A program made the translations under genes and the position numbers. A model generated the notes under the pieces. That model was not told where the DNA came from, made no database searches, and saw only the letters and a list, made by a program, of their open reading frames with translations. 64,000 nucleotides of DNA from Brienomyrus brachyistius (lineage: Eukaryota; Chordata; Actinopteri; Osteoglossiformes; Mormyridae), in the NCBI RefSeq assembly GCF_023856365.1, contig NC_064533.1, positions 33,094,118-33,158,117 of the forward strand, given 5' to 3'. Below are positions 24,301 through 36,300 of the stretch, in pieces (position 1 is the first letter of the stretch; the number at the start of each line of letters is the position of its first letter).

Positions 24301-27300
24301 ATTCGAGTTCCACCTCCTCCAAGGAGGCAGGAGCAAAAGTCAGATTGTCCAGGACCTCCTCGGGGACTGGAGCTGGGGGGACAGGAGTGGGGTCAGGGAC
24401 CGGGACAGGACCCACACGGGCAGCAGTCACAGGCGCGGATGGAACCGCAGGCTGAGGCAGAGGGGTCTCGGGCGGTGCTACAGCAGGTGGAGGCAAAGGG
24501 GCCTCAGGCGGTGCTGCAGCAGGCGGAGGCAGAGGAGGCTCAGGCATAGCTGCCGTAGGCGGAGGCAGAGGAAGCTCGGGAGTAGCCACCGCAGGTGGAG
24601 GCAGAGGAGGGCCAGGTGTAGCTGCCGCAGGCGGGACAGGCAGGTCATGCTCAGGTGGGACAGGCAGAAGAGGCACAGGCGGGACAGGTGCTGCCCCTTT
24701 AAAAGTTCTGGGGATTCGCGCTACCTGATAATGGTAAGCCACCAGAGGCGGCGGCTGCTAAGCGGCGGCGAAATCAGGGTCGAGCCTTACCGGTGTTTGA
24801 AGAGGGAGGAGTTCCTCCCTATACTCCACTGGGAGAAAGGCAGAGGAGAGAGAGCAGGTGCCCAGGAGGATTGTCAAGTCCTCTGCTGGCCTCCCCTTCG
24901 GTCTCCTCTTCCGGCCTGCAGCGGTGTAGAGAGGCTGAGCCGTTTCCTCCGGGACAGGAGGCAATACCGCAGCCTCCACAACACACCGAGCGGCCAACTG
25001 GGCTCTCCGGTCAGGGAGCCGCTGAAGCAGCCACCGGAGATTTTCACGTACCTCCACCAGTAGGTACGTGTCTCCAGTCGGGGACATCTGCACCAGCAGG
25101 TCACCACTCTGCTCAACCACATCCAGCGCCACCGGATCCTCCTGGACCTCGGGCTGTTTAAGCCAGTAAATTACCTCTTGCAGCAGACCAAGGCGTTGGC
25201 TCTCGGCCTGCTGCGGCGGTTTGGTTTGTGGGTCGGTCATTTCCAGAGAGGACGGGCAGGCTTGAAGTGGCAAAGGACAAAGCAGATAGGTGGAATAAGG
25301 GCAGATGAGGGTTTATTCGGAGTAACGGGGGTAGAGAGACACACATTCCAACAATAACAACAACAACAATGACCGACATCAGACAGGGCAAAACATGGAC
25401 TGATATACAGAAGACAAGCTGAAAATAATAGGCAACAGCTGGGCACAATCGGGGAAGTACACGTGGATGATGAGGGGGCGTGGTACACACGAGAATCAGA
25501 CGAGCTGGGCGTGACAACAATATTAAACAAAAGTATGTTGGTTATCGATCATATTTTCCGATACAGAAATATGGAGATGGAGGCAAAAAAAATTATTCAT
25601 TAAATGTAACCGAACTACAAAAATAATTCCGTTCTTTCAGTTTTTGCTCCACTATCTCAGTTTTCCTGCACTTCCACATAACTTCCAAGTTAGCAGCAGT
25701 GGTCAACCAGAATCGCTGCAAGTGCCTCCGCAGGAGTTGGTGTTCGAATGAGAAGTACCTTGTCTGAAATAGGAACTAAAAAATGATTCAGAAGAGCTTC
25801 AAGTTCCTGCGGTGTAAATGTGACAAAAGTTCTGAAAAAAGGTTCTAGTTTCTGAAAAAAGTTCCTATAGCATGAATGCGCCTTATAAAGCCAAGGATCC
25901 ACCATGCAGTTTTGATTTATTTCTTTACCCGGGGATGCAAGTTTTGATGATTAAAACATACTTCTTGAAAAAGACTTGCTCTGCTTCTGTTGGGGGGGAG
26001 GGGGTACGATGACTCCAAAGGCTTCTGGGTGACAGGAGCTCTAAAGAAATTGAGCAAAATTCTATTCTTCTAGGTTGGGGGCCCAGTATGATATGCTTTC
26101 AAAATTTCTAGTGGCACCCCTGCATGACTCTTTACCAGAATGCAGCGGGTTCACATCCCAGTGGAAGCTCTGCTGTTGTAGCCTGATGGAGGGCACTTTA
26201 TTTGGTTGGCTCAGATATAACATATAACTTCATAACTTTGTAAATAGATTAAGATGTGTCATCTTTGCAGGGAACAGCCTCATTTTTGTTCAACTTTCAT
26301 GCATTTGCCTCCCACTGAGCTCATTATTTCAGCTGCCATTAGCCTTGATATAATGGAATTTAATCTAATGCTGGCAAAGAGCTTTCTTTGGCCTGGGCTG
26401 ACATGGTCCCCGGGGTCCACAGGTTTTCCTGAAGTATTACCATGTGGAACAGCTGAACCTGCTGCTGAGGGAGGTCATTGCACGGGTGGTGCTAATGCAG
26501 GCCTACGCCAAGGGGTGGCTGGGCGCCCGGCGCTACCGCAGGGAGCATGAGAAGCGCGTACATGGAGCAGTCGTCATCCAATCAGGTAAGGCCACATTCA
26601 AGCTACATGACCCTTCAAGTCGTCAGATCGCTGGACTTTTCACACTACACAACTTGTCATCTTGTAATCGGGAATCTTGAAGCTATTGTGGTGGACACAC
26701 TACTCAACTGATCAGCAACAAGCCTGGGGGGGTCACACACTACAAGACCTTTCCCCAGGAGGAACCACTGACGTTTTGTCACAAAATCACACAAATTACA
26801 CTGGGAAATCATAATTTTAGTGTCAACATGCTACAGCTGGTTAAAACGCTTCAATCAAATGGCAACACATATGCTCGACATTTACAAACGTGTAGCATAT
26901 TAACCCTCATATACATAGAATTTTCAGGAACCAGCATCACATATGTGGCATATCAAATTTATATATATATTACGGGTGTAACAGTACACAAAAATGAGTT
27001 TTGGAGTTACAATTAGGTATGTTTTCGATACCGTGGGAATAAAGGAAAGAAAACATAAATTGCATTAATGGAAAACAGTGTAAATTGCAAAAATCAACTG
27101 TACCAGACCTGTATTGTATTCACATTAGCAGCTTTCAGCTTCATATTGGAAGTGTGCAACAAAAATATTGTGTCAAAAAATACAAAGTATAACAAAATAT
27201 CCATTATAGTGCAGCATTTAAAAAATACCTGCACTATACTAGTGAAGGGTCTTCAAGTACTGGTTCATCTGTCTTCGCCATGACTATTGCATGCATGCTT

Positions 27301-30300
27301 CATCAGCCCTTTTCTGAATGTCGCTCAGGGGAAACATACAAAGATTCCACATTTGCTGCATTTATTTGGTACATATGCGTACTGAACCAAAAAACTTGTA
27401 CCGAAATTTTTTTGGTGCAAATTCATATGCCCTTACACTTCTCATATACACTCAGTGACAAAAATAGTTAAGCAGCCAGACAGAGTGGTGGAAATGAAAT
27501 GAATCTGCACGTGGTGAAAGGTCATGTGACTGTAACGCAATGATAATAATATCAGAACAAACAGAGTTGACAGTATGGGCACACTGTTGGTCCCATGTCA
27601 GTAGGATGTAGCACCCCCTCGAGTCTGGATACATGTGGCGATACAGTGCAGAAGGGATTCGTACAGCTGTTTGTATTCTCTCCCGCGGCAAGTTGGCCCA
27701 CAGCTGTTGTAACTGGTCCTTGAGATCCTGCAGATTGGCACTGGGTCTGAGTTGATGTTTGAGCTGATCCCACACATGTTCGATTTGGGAAAGATCGGGA
27801 GACCTGGCTGGCCACGGGAGGACCTCAACATGACTCAGGTAGTCCATAGGCACACATGCCATGGGTAGACAGGCGTTGTCTTGTTGAAAGACTGTACCAG
27901 GGTGCGTTCTCAGGAGGGATAAGACATGCGGACGCAGGATGTCACTGACTTAGCGCTGTACCATCAGTGTCCCCCTAATCACTACCAGAGATGACCTGAA
28001 GTCATACCCTATGGCTCCCCACACCATGATGTCATACCCGATGGCTCCCCACACCATGATGTCGTACCCTATGGCTCCCCACACCATGATGTCATATCCT
28101 ATGGCTCCCCACACCATGATGTCATACCCTATGGCTCCCCACACCATGATGTCATACCCTATGGCTCCCCACACCATGATGTCATACCCTATGGCTCCCC
28201 ACACTATGATGTCTTACCCTATGGCTCCCCACACCATGATGTCATACCTTATGGCTCCCCACACTATGATGTAATACTCTATGGCTCCCCACATCATGAT
28301 GCCACGAGTAACACCGGTGTGTCTCTCCACATCATTGGCAGGGTTGGTCCTCTCCCTTCGACACCGCCATACACATACACAATGGTCATCCATGGGAATG
28401 CAGAACCGAAATTCATCGCTGAACATGGTACAATGTCATTCGTCATCAGAACTCTATCAAGTGCTGCTAATGCTGTCTAATGGATCCACGAGGCATCCTC
28501 TGTTTCTGGTCACTAGACGTGCCAGCTCCTTGCAAATCGAATTATTGACAAACTTATCGATGGTCTGCACATGTACCAAATTACAACCATATGGGACCAT
28601 TACTTATGGGTGTTTAACTTTTTTTGTCACTGAAAATATATATATCCCTGAACACTAAGCACAGTTTCTGAACAAATTGAACTTTTTAAACTCCTCTCTC
28701 GGCTTCCAGTTGACCTCGTGCCTTGCCCTCTCATTGGCTGTGACTTGTTGTCGCAGTCATTGCCAACACTACTTGGAACTGCCGACAGGTCCAGATATTT
28801 AGTTTTCTAGATATCTGACGGGGTCTACGATTCATTGGCGACTCCGTCAGGTTGCATCTTTGAACAGTTCACACATAGTGATTGAGCACTGATTTGCTAG
28901 CGCAAATCGGACACTTATTTGCCTCTGATCTGATCTGAACTGTTGGCGAGCGGGAAATAAGAGTTTAACCTGTTTGTCCCTTCTACCCTTGAAGCTTCCG
29001 CCCAAACGTTCCATGTCACAATGCAGGTGGCCTTTTGCTTCTCATCTTAAGGCCAAAGACCAAAACTCCATTACAGCTTTAATGGCAAAGTAGCAGTTTT
29101 TTTAGTTTAGGGATTTAAAAAGAAAGACTCTGAAAATGCTGTATGTATATCTCTTTTCTGTAGCCTGGAGGGGCCATGCCGCTCGTCAGACGCTCCGGCT
29201 AATCAAAGCGGAACGGGAGAAGGCCGCCATCCGCATACAGTCTGGTACACAGCAGTTATCGTCCTTCAAAAAGACTTGAGAATGTTGCTTTAACTTGATC
29301 CTGGGCACTTTGCCCAACCTGTACAGGCTCATGAACTGAAGTCCCAATAAAGGCCAGTGTGTTTTAAGGTTCATGAAATGCGTTTTTGATCTTGGTAAAC
29401 CTCTATGAAACAGCAATAATTAATCAATAATGTATGAGGAGAAGCTTTTGAAAGTTTAGGCAGCATTTGGTCTCTATGTCGCAGTAGAATAGTGCATATT
29501 AAACCCCCCCCCCCCCCCCCCGGCTTTCATCTCCTTCCCTGGAAAAGCATCAGCGGGGCTAATCCCCTCTGCCTCCCTATGACTTCCTCTGTTGAATTCC
29601 CGGTCTGTCGCAGCGAGCTCACATTCCAGAAGCAAGATGCCTCTTTTTTATTTTTCTTTAAATGCCGTCAGCCGTGTCATCTGGAATGTAAATGAATTCC
29701 AACTTGGTAAGGCTTGACGGAGATCAAAGTGGGCACAGTACCCTTTGCGGGAGCAGCCCCCTCTCCTGAGCCACTCAGTGGAGGACAGGGAAAGGTGGCG
29801 GAGGCTTGGAGGCTCCACATTGTTATTTATGGCAGCCCTCCAGCCACTGACCTCCTGGGCAGGGCCAGCATCTTAGCAATCCACATCCCTCTCACTAATA
29901 CATGATGAACCCCTAAATCCCTCGTAAGCAGCGGTGCGTGGAGCAGGAGAGGAGCAGGTCTGTCCGGGAAGCGATCTCAGCTGTCTTTTCTGCTTTTGGT
30001 AGCAGCTCGCCTACGCGGTGTTTCTGGAGACGTCTCTTCTCCTGTCGGATCTCATGTCTATCTTTTATTAAGTAACCAGATGCCTGTAAACAGGCCTTTT
30101 CTAGACCCTCACGTGAGGGCTAATTGCGCATCCAAGTGAAAAAGTGTTACTTATTATGGAAATGTGCTTTGCATATACTGTATGTGATTTTGCATCTAAA
30201 CCTATTCATTACGGTCTATATTAAAATTATAGCAGATGCATTGATTTTTTTTTAAATCATTTTTCCGCTATTCGAGAGCTCCTCTGAAGGTAGGTCTGAC

Positions 30301-33300
30301 CTGTGTTTTCAGCATACAGGGGGCATCGGGTGCGTAAACAGTACGCAGCACAGAAGCACATGGCAGCACATGCACAGAGCAGCCAGGTAGAGCCCCAGAG
30401 CAGGGAGTGGGCAGGGTGAGTTCCGCATGCCTCCATGGAGGTTTCCTGTCTGTTTACAGTATTTCTATGTTTTTGCAGCATCTATAGATTAATGCTTTAA
30501 TGCCTACGGTGAGACACCACCGGTGAGAGTACCTCCCCTCCCAGATTTACAAGACTGTTATATGCCTTACTCCCCAGCCCATATACACAGACAGGAGAAA
30601 GTCATTGTCACCGATAAAACGGTTTAACACACCTGTCACTCATGTGGCCCAGTGGATTCCCTAAATGCATTTAGCTCCTCCCAAGTTGTTCTGCATCCAA
30701 ACATTATGTAAAATAATATCAAGATAATTTTCCTGTTAGTTGAGTGGGTCATAACTATGCCTATATACTGAAAAACGTCAGCGTACTATATTGCAGCATT
30801 CTCAACTTTCGTGCCAGTTTTTTTTGGATAAATGAATTTTCATTTTTTTATGTTAATCATACCCAGGTTTGTTATCTGCTTATCATAGAGTTAATATGGA
30901 CTCATTCAGAAAACAAGCGATAGACCAGGTACACAGCAGTACTTACGTTGCACATTTAGGTGCAGCATTTATCCCGTTTGTGTACCTTTTAAATCATTTA
31001 GCAGATGCCGCTGGCAAAGTGAGAATTAGTATTGTGATATTTCATGCTGCCTGCTTTGAGCTCAAAGGAAATATTTTAGTGAAGACACAGTCTTCAAGAT
31101 TGGAAAGCTTTAAAAAGAATGATTTGGATGTTCAGAAAAGTAGCTCTACCCTTTACTTCACATCGTAAATCCAGTTCTTGGCATAAAGCCCAATGTTCCA
31201 TGTTTAGAAACTTGGGAGTTCCGAAAGTAAGAGAGGGATGCTTCCCAGTGGTGGATTTGCATAGACTGTTCTGAGTGCTGTTCCTGCTCTTTGGCCAGAT
31301 GCGGGGCTGCTTTGAAAGGCAGAAGTCCAGTCTGCATTGTACACCACCAAATTAATCTCCCTTTGCATTGGTTTGTTCATGGTTATAATTGTATTCCAGG
31401 TTTAGGGTCCTTTATATCACCATTTACCAATGCGCTGTCAGGTTTTGTTCACTGTTTTCCATACAATACTAAGGAAAAACATAGTCTCCTTATTTTAAAG
31501 ATTAGTTCGATGTAGATCTAAACATTTTTGTGTTATGCAGCGCCTGATCTCATGTCAGACTCATGGAATCAGGACACTATGGAGTCTTGGCTCTAAGAAT
31601 GTGTCTGAGTAACATGTGTAGTGTAGAATTTGCATTATTATTATGAAGCAAAAGAGTTTATAAGCATCTCCACTTGTTCCTCCTCTTCAGATTGGACAGA
31701 AGCAAGGTGACGAATGATCTAACTGATCCTCCTAAAAGTGGGGAGGCTGGCAAGGTGAGCGAAGTCTCTTTTTGCGTAGTTTCCGTAGCAGATAGAAAAT
31801 GCATGCTGCCAGATGGCCGGCTACGTCTGCATGGTGGCAGTGGAAGTTGCAAGAAGACAAGAAGGCGAGAGTTATTCAGAGCGCCAAAGTCCTTGAAACA
31901 AAGGATCGCGCTCACTCCCAACTTTTGCCCTGTGGAGAGGCGGGGTGGTACAGCGGATAGAGGAATCAAAAGGCTGGAAATTCATGGCTGAGAATAAATG
32001 CCCATGCTTCCCGGAGGTGATTTGTCTTTGCGCTTCTCTCTACAGATGTTAGACCCCTTTTTTAGTAAAGACCTGAGGTTCTTTGGTAGTTCTTTGATAT
32101 CCTGCTCGAATTCAATATGTGAAATAGAAGAGTCACTCTGTGACTTGGAGCACATCGCAGCCTTTGAAGTCTGATCCAATTTTTGCTGCTCGCCATTTGA
32201 TGTTGAAAGGATGAAATGAAGAAAACGTACAGTTTTTTTTTTTCTCTCGCCAGTAACTCTGCTGAGCATATGTAAGATTAAAAAAAAAGCAAAATCCTTC
32301 GGAGGATGTACTTAGAAATGTTAAGGAGATTAATACTTTCCTGTAGCTCTTTTATTCAAATATAAAATTAAATGTGAGAGGAAGTATGTTTCCACTCCTG
32401 TGATTTTCACTGTGACAATAAAGTCAGCACATAAGGTATACTTTAAAAAAACAGGCATTTTGTAAACAAATTTTCATGTGATTATAAACATAAGACACAT
32501 TAATAAGCTCTAGTTAAAAACATCTCCAATCTAATAAATAGGACAGATTATAATTCCACTTGGGTCACTAGGTCTGAGTCAAGTGTTTACTGTTTGTATT
32601 GATAAGATTTTGCTGAGGCTTTTAAATTTTTTCGAAGGAGTCCCCTAACAGCGAAGACCATCCACTTAAGGTCGACAGTCAAGATGAAGGAACAGTGAAC
32701 GAGGTAACAAGGCATCCCAAGGACAATGGCAGTGTGCAGGAGTCTCAGTGTAAGCAAGGTGAGGCCAGAGCCGGGGGGCAGCAGGTGAGATTTAATATGG
32801 TAAACGAGATAAGAAAAGCAGCATCCTCTGCACAAAAGGGGGGCAATATTAGCACAGATTATTTGTCTCTGTGGAGCCTGGCCGTGCAGGTTTAATTTGG
32901 CACCAGAGCCTGGAACGTCTCACACGGGCAGGCATGGTGTGAATCGAGTGGCTCGCTCGGCCTAATAGGCTGGCGTGACAAGCGGTGGTGCCAAAGACCC
33001 CCAGACCGCGGGATCTGGCGAACATTTGTGCGGTTTGTTTTTTCCACCTGAATTGACGCTAATGCCTGCTGAGGGAGGCTAAAGGGTGACCATGGGAGGG
33101 GGGGGTCTGGCCCCATAAATGACGAGGAGTAAGGGAGCGCAGGCGCCATGCTAAAATGTCACCAGAAGCTGTAGGTGAGAGACAGAGGTGGAACAGCTTT
33201 CTGGAAGCACAGCTGGGGATTATGGGAATTAGATGTGATAATGTAACACAGGCAGGGTTCTCCGCCGCGTGTGGGATTAGTGTCAGCTCACCACAGCAGG

Positions 33301-36300
33301 TCTGGGTTAGATAGCGGTTAATGCGCTAATGTGGGGGAGCAAATGACCCTCATTCTACCCCCCCTCCCAGTTTAAACTGAAAGGGGATGTGCCTCGTCTT
33401 ACATGCCGTTTTGCTTTTTCAGTGCTGAAAACCAAGTCCATCGTTAAAACACATCACATTCAATAAGAGTGAGGACACACGGTACCTCATCCCTATCAGG
33501 CCGTTAAGATCTACCATGGCCTCGTCCTGTCGCTGTTAATGGCTCTTCCTTGACGTCCCACAGTAAATTGTTTTCAGGTGTTTGTTTGTCGCGCGGCCCA
33601 CCCTTCACTTACACTTCTGTGGCAGGTGGACTTGACGCAGCTCTGATAGGTGGCGCGTCTGGGTTTGAGGCCAGATTCAAACCCGTGTATCAAAGGCAGC
33701 TGCGAGATGGTCCATTCTTAGGCACTCTGGGGGCTGGCCTTCCATATAAGGCAAGGCAGTACACAGAGTGCACACACATTCGCATTGCATTCTTTGTGCC
33801 TAAACGCAGGCCAGGGGCTTGTCTGGGTAAAAAAATGAATAAATGAAAGACATCCCAGTCTACCTGCCCCTCTAACCCCAGCTTTACAAGTGCTGAACAG
33901 ACCTCAAAATAAGTTGTTTAAAAAAATATAAATAAATTAGTGTGAGCAGCTAAACCTTCGCTGGGAGAGGAAAAGTGGGGATCAGACGGCTGCCACTCGC
34001 TCCTCGCTCGGTAAACAGGACAGCGCTGAGGATCAGTCAACGCTGACTTTATGATTTATGAGCCCAGAGCTGTTTATGTTAACAAGCTTTTTGAAGATTA
34101 CGGTTGTGGTAAACATAAATGTCAGGAGGGAGGCAGTGGTGGAGGGGAGATGTATCACAGAGACCAATTAGGGCTACATCAGGGAAGCCTCCCTCTGAAC
34201 CTGGCTGTGGAGCAAAAAAACAGATGGGAAAAACCGAGGGTGCTGAGTAGTGTTTAGCTCTGCCATTCTAGTCACTCCAAGGTAGCACTGCCTTCATGGG
34301 AGCCTAGCACACATCAATACCCATGTTGCCTCATTTTGGAGACTGTGTTAATTTTACAATGATAGTTTAGATTCTGCAAGGAGTTAGCAATTATATTTAT
34401 TTAAACCAGTCTGACGTTTTGTGTGGGAGGTGCCAGGTATTAGCTATGTTTCTTATACTGCCATGGAATACGGAATACATGATGTTACGGCCATGTGCTC
34501 AAAGGACAAAGCTGGAGAAGCACCGGTGGTGAGAAGCCATGTTTCATACAGACTGCTGGGAAAGGTTGTTTAACACAGGAAGTGCTCTTTCGGCTTCACC
34601 TCCTTAAGAAGAGTTTATACAAAGCGATTTTTAGCAAGGCTGTGCATAGCAATTCCTAACCAGTCGATGCATTCCCAAGGAGTCCATTTGAAGGGATTTC
34701 TAGAGAGTCCCTATAAAGCAATTCCTAGTGAGTAGATGGAAAGTGATTCTTAGGGAGTCTATATGAAGGAATTTCTAGGGAGTCCATACGAAGCAATTCC
34801 TAGCGAGTCGATGGAAAGTGATTCTTAGGGAGTCTACTGTATATGAAGGGATTTCTAGGGAGTCTCTACGAAGCAACACTTAGGGAATCTATATGAAGGG
34901 ATTTCTAGAGAGTCCATACGTAGCAAATCCTAGGGATTCTGTATAAAGCTATTCTGTACAAAGTGATTCTGTACAAAGTGATAGCTGTGGTCCATGGACT
35001 GTGTGATGTCTTGCTTTAGCATGGATGCTTATTGATTGGTGTGCTATCCATGCTCATCATGGCTACTCCTCAGTCCCCACTCTGGGACCTCTGAAGCCAG
35101 ACACAGTGCAGTCAGTGTCCTAGAGTTCAGAAACATGTCGTTATGTGAACTACATCTCTAATTTGTCCTTAGTAGGGCTGTCAGTTGATTAATTTTCATA
35201 ATCACAATTAACTGCAAAAACTGAAGGATTAATCACATTTTCAGTCACGTTATGATTTGTTTAAAATTTCTGTTGTGTTTGTCTTCAGCTAAACAATGTT
35301 TTGCTAGTCAGATAAAAAGATAGATTTTTTCCTTCACATTGAAAGATTGAATGAAAATACTTTTCAGCAGCGAGCTTTACTATAAAATGGTCGAAGTCTA
35401 TATCACCAAAACAGATTTCAGTTCCAATGAGAAATTCAGTGGAGAATGACAAATTTTTTTTTCTTTGATGACCATAAAATTTACGATAATGGCTATTAAT
35501 GAGCTCTCTGTTTTTTTCACAGTCTGTCTCTACTGCTGTGTTTTGCAGTATGACTGCACTTCAGGAAAGCCAGCTCTTTTGTGTTAAGGCTGAAACTTTC
35601 TGGAATAGAAACATATGCATCATTCTAGGCCTTACCAGGCAACACACAGTAAATGGAACGGCTAATGAAGCTTAGTATTTCATTACTGCGTGCCATATGT
35701 GACTATCAGGATGTTTCTGATTTATTTTTGTTTAATATTTCAGAATATACTGCATATGTGAAACACAGTTTAAGAGGTCTGCTACAGTTTTGGTTTTTGT
35801 ATAGTTTTGGATGGGATTAGAGTATTAATTGGGAAAGACTAATGTTATTTATTAACACTGACAAAAGCTACAAAAAGTAAACATGAAGCATCTGATATTT
35901 GCAGCATCATAAGTCATTTAGTGCATATGCTACCCTTTAAAAGACTAACAGTGCAGTGTAATCAAAAGGACCAGGCAGTTGCAGAGGTAGAGTGGAATTG
36001 CATGATTGAACAAGTAAGGTGAACTATCTTACATTGCTGTTTGTCATTTAATGCTCAGGCTGGTTGATATGCCAAAATATTTTTTTGTGATTAATTTTTT
36101 CATATTGGTTGAAATTGATCATTATCACTATATGATTCAAGCGATGCTTTTTTACTTCAAGGCTCCATTTTTTGCTTAAAATTCATTTTTAACGAAAAAA
36201 AGATTAATTGAAGCTGAAATATTTTTTATCATTGAGCATTACACTAGAAAATGTAGACAGTATGGTTTGTTGCTGGGGTTTTTCCTCTGACTGCCTTGCT

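Larger units (their letters stand above)
23194..25516 (-). mobile_element. LTR retrotransposon without pol, carrying a long proline-rich frame
   Basis: Direct repeats of about 240-280 bp flank the unit (23194-23431 and about 25240-25516). They share GGACGGGCAGG, GAATAAGGGCAGA, GTTTATTCGGAGTAAC, ACACACATTCCAACAA and CACAATCGGGGAAG. Read on the minus strand, the downstream LTR starts TGTCA and ends TGACA, holds an AATAAA signal (GAATAAAC), and is preceded by a polypurine tract with nine G at 23435-23443. The flanks ACAGT (23189-23193) and ACAAT (25517-25521) may be a diverged 5-bp duplication. No protease, reverse transcriptase, RNase H or integrase is visible, so it must depend on another element. 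CpG-rich compared with its surroundings. Confidence 0.82.
22730..25905. mobile_element. Older DNA transposon split by a later LTR element
   Basis: The left part (22730-23193) has repeated GGAACCTTTTT/CCAGAACTTTTTT motifs; the right part (25517-25905) has their inverse (AAAAAAGGTTCTAG, AAAAAAGTTCC). The interior near 25690 reads on the minus strand as TAACTTGGAAGTTATGTGGA, which recurs at 50395. The LTR element at 23194-25516 lies between the halves. The look is that of a PIF/Harbinger- or hAT-type non-autonomous element; family not proven. Confidence 0.5.

Noticed and set aside
23174..24549. Other long frames on both strands in the 23-25 kb block
   Set aside because: They are shadows of the GC-rich, proline-rich frame or of the LTRs and have no recognised domain.
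28011..28274. Open frame on the + strand made of repeated [10 protein letters not shown]
   Set aside because: It is the antisense of a 30-bp tandem repeat in a transposase, open only because 30 is divisible by three.
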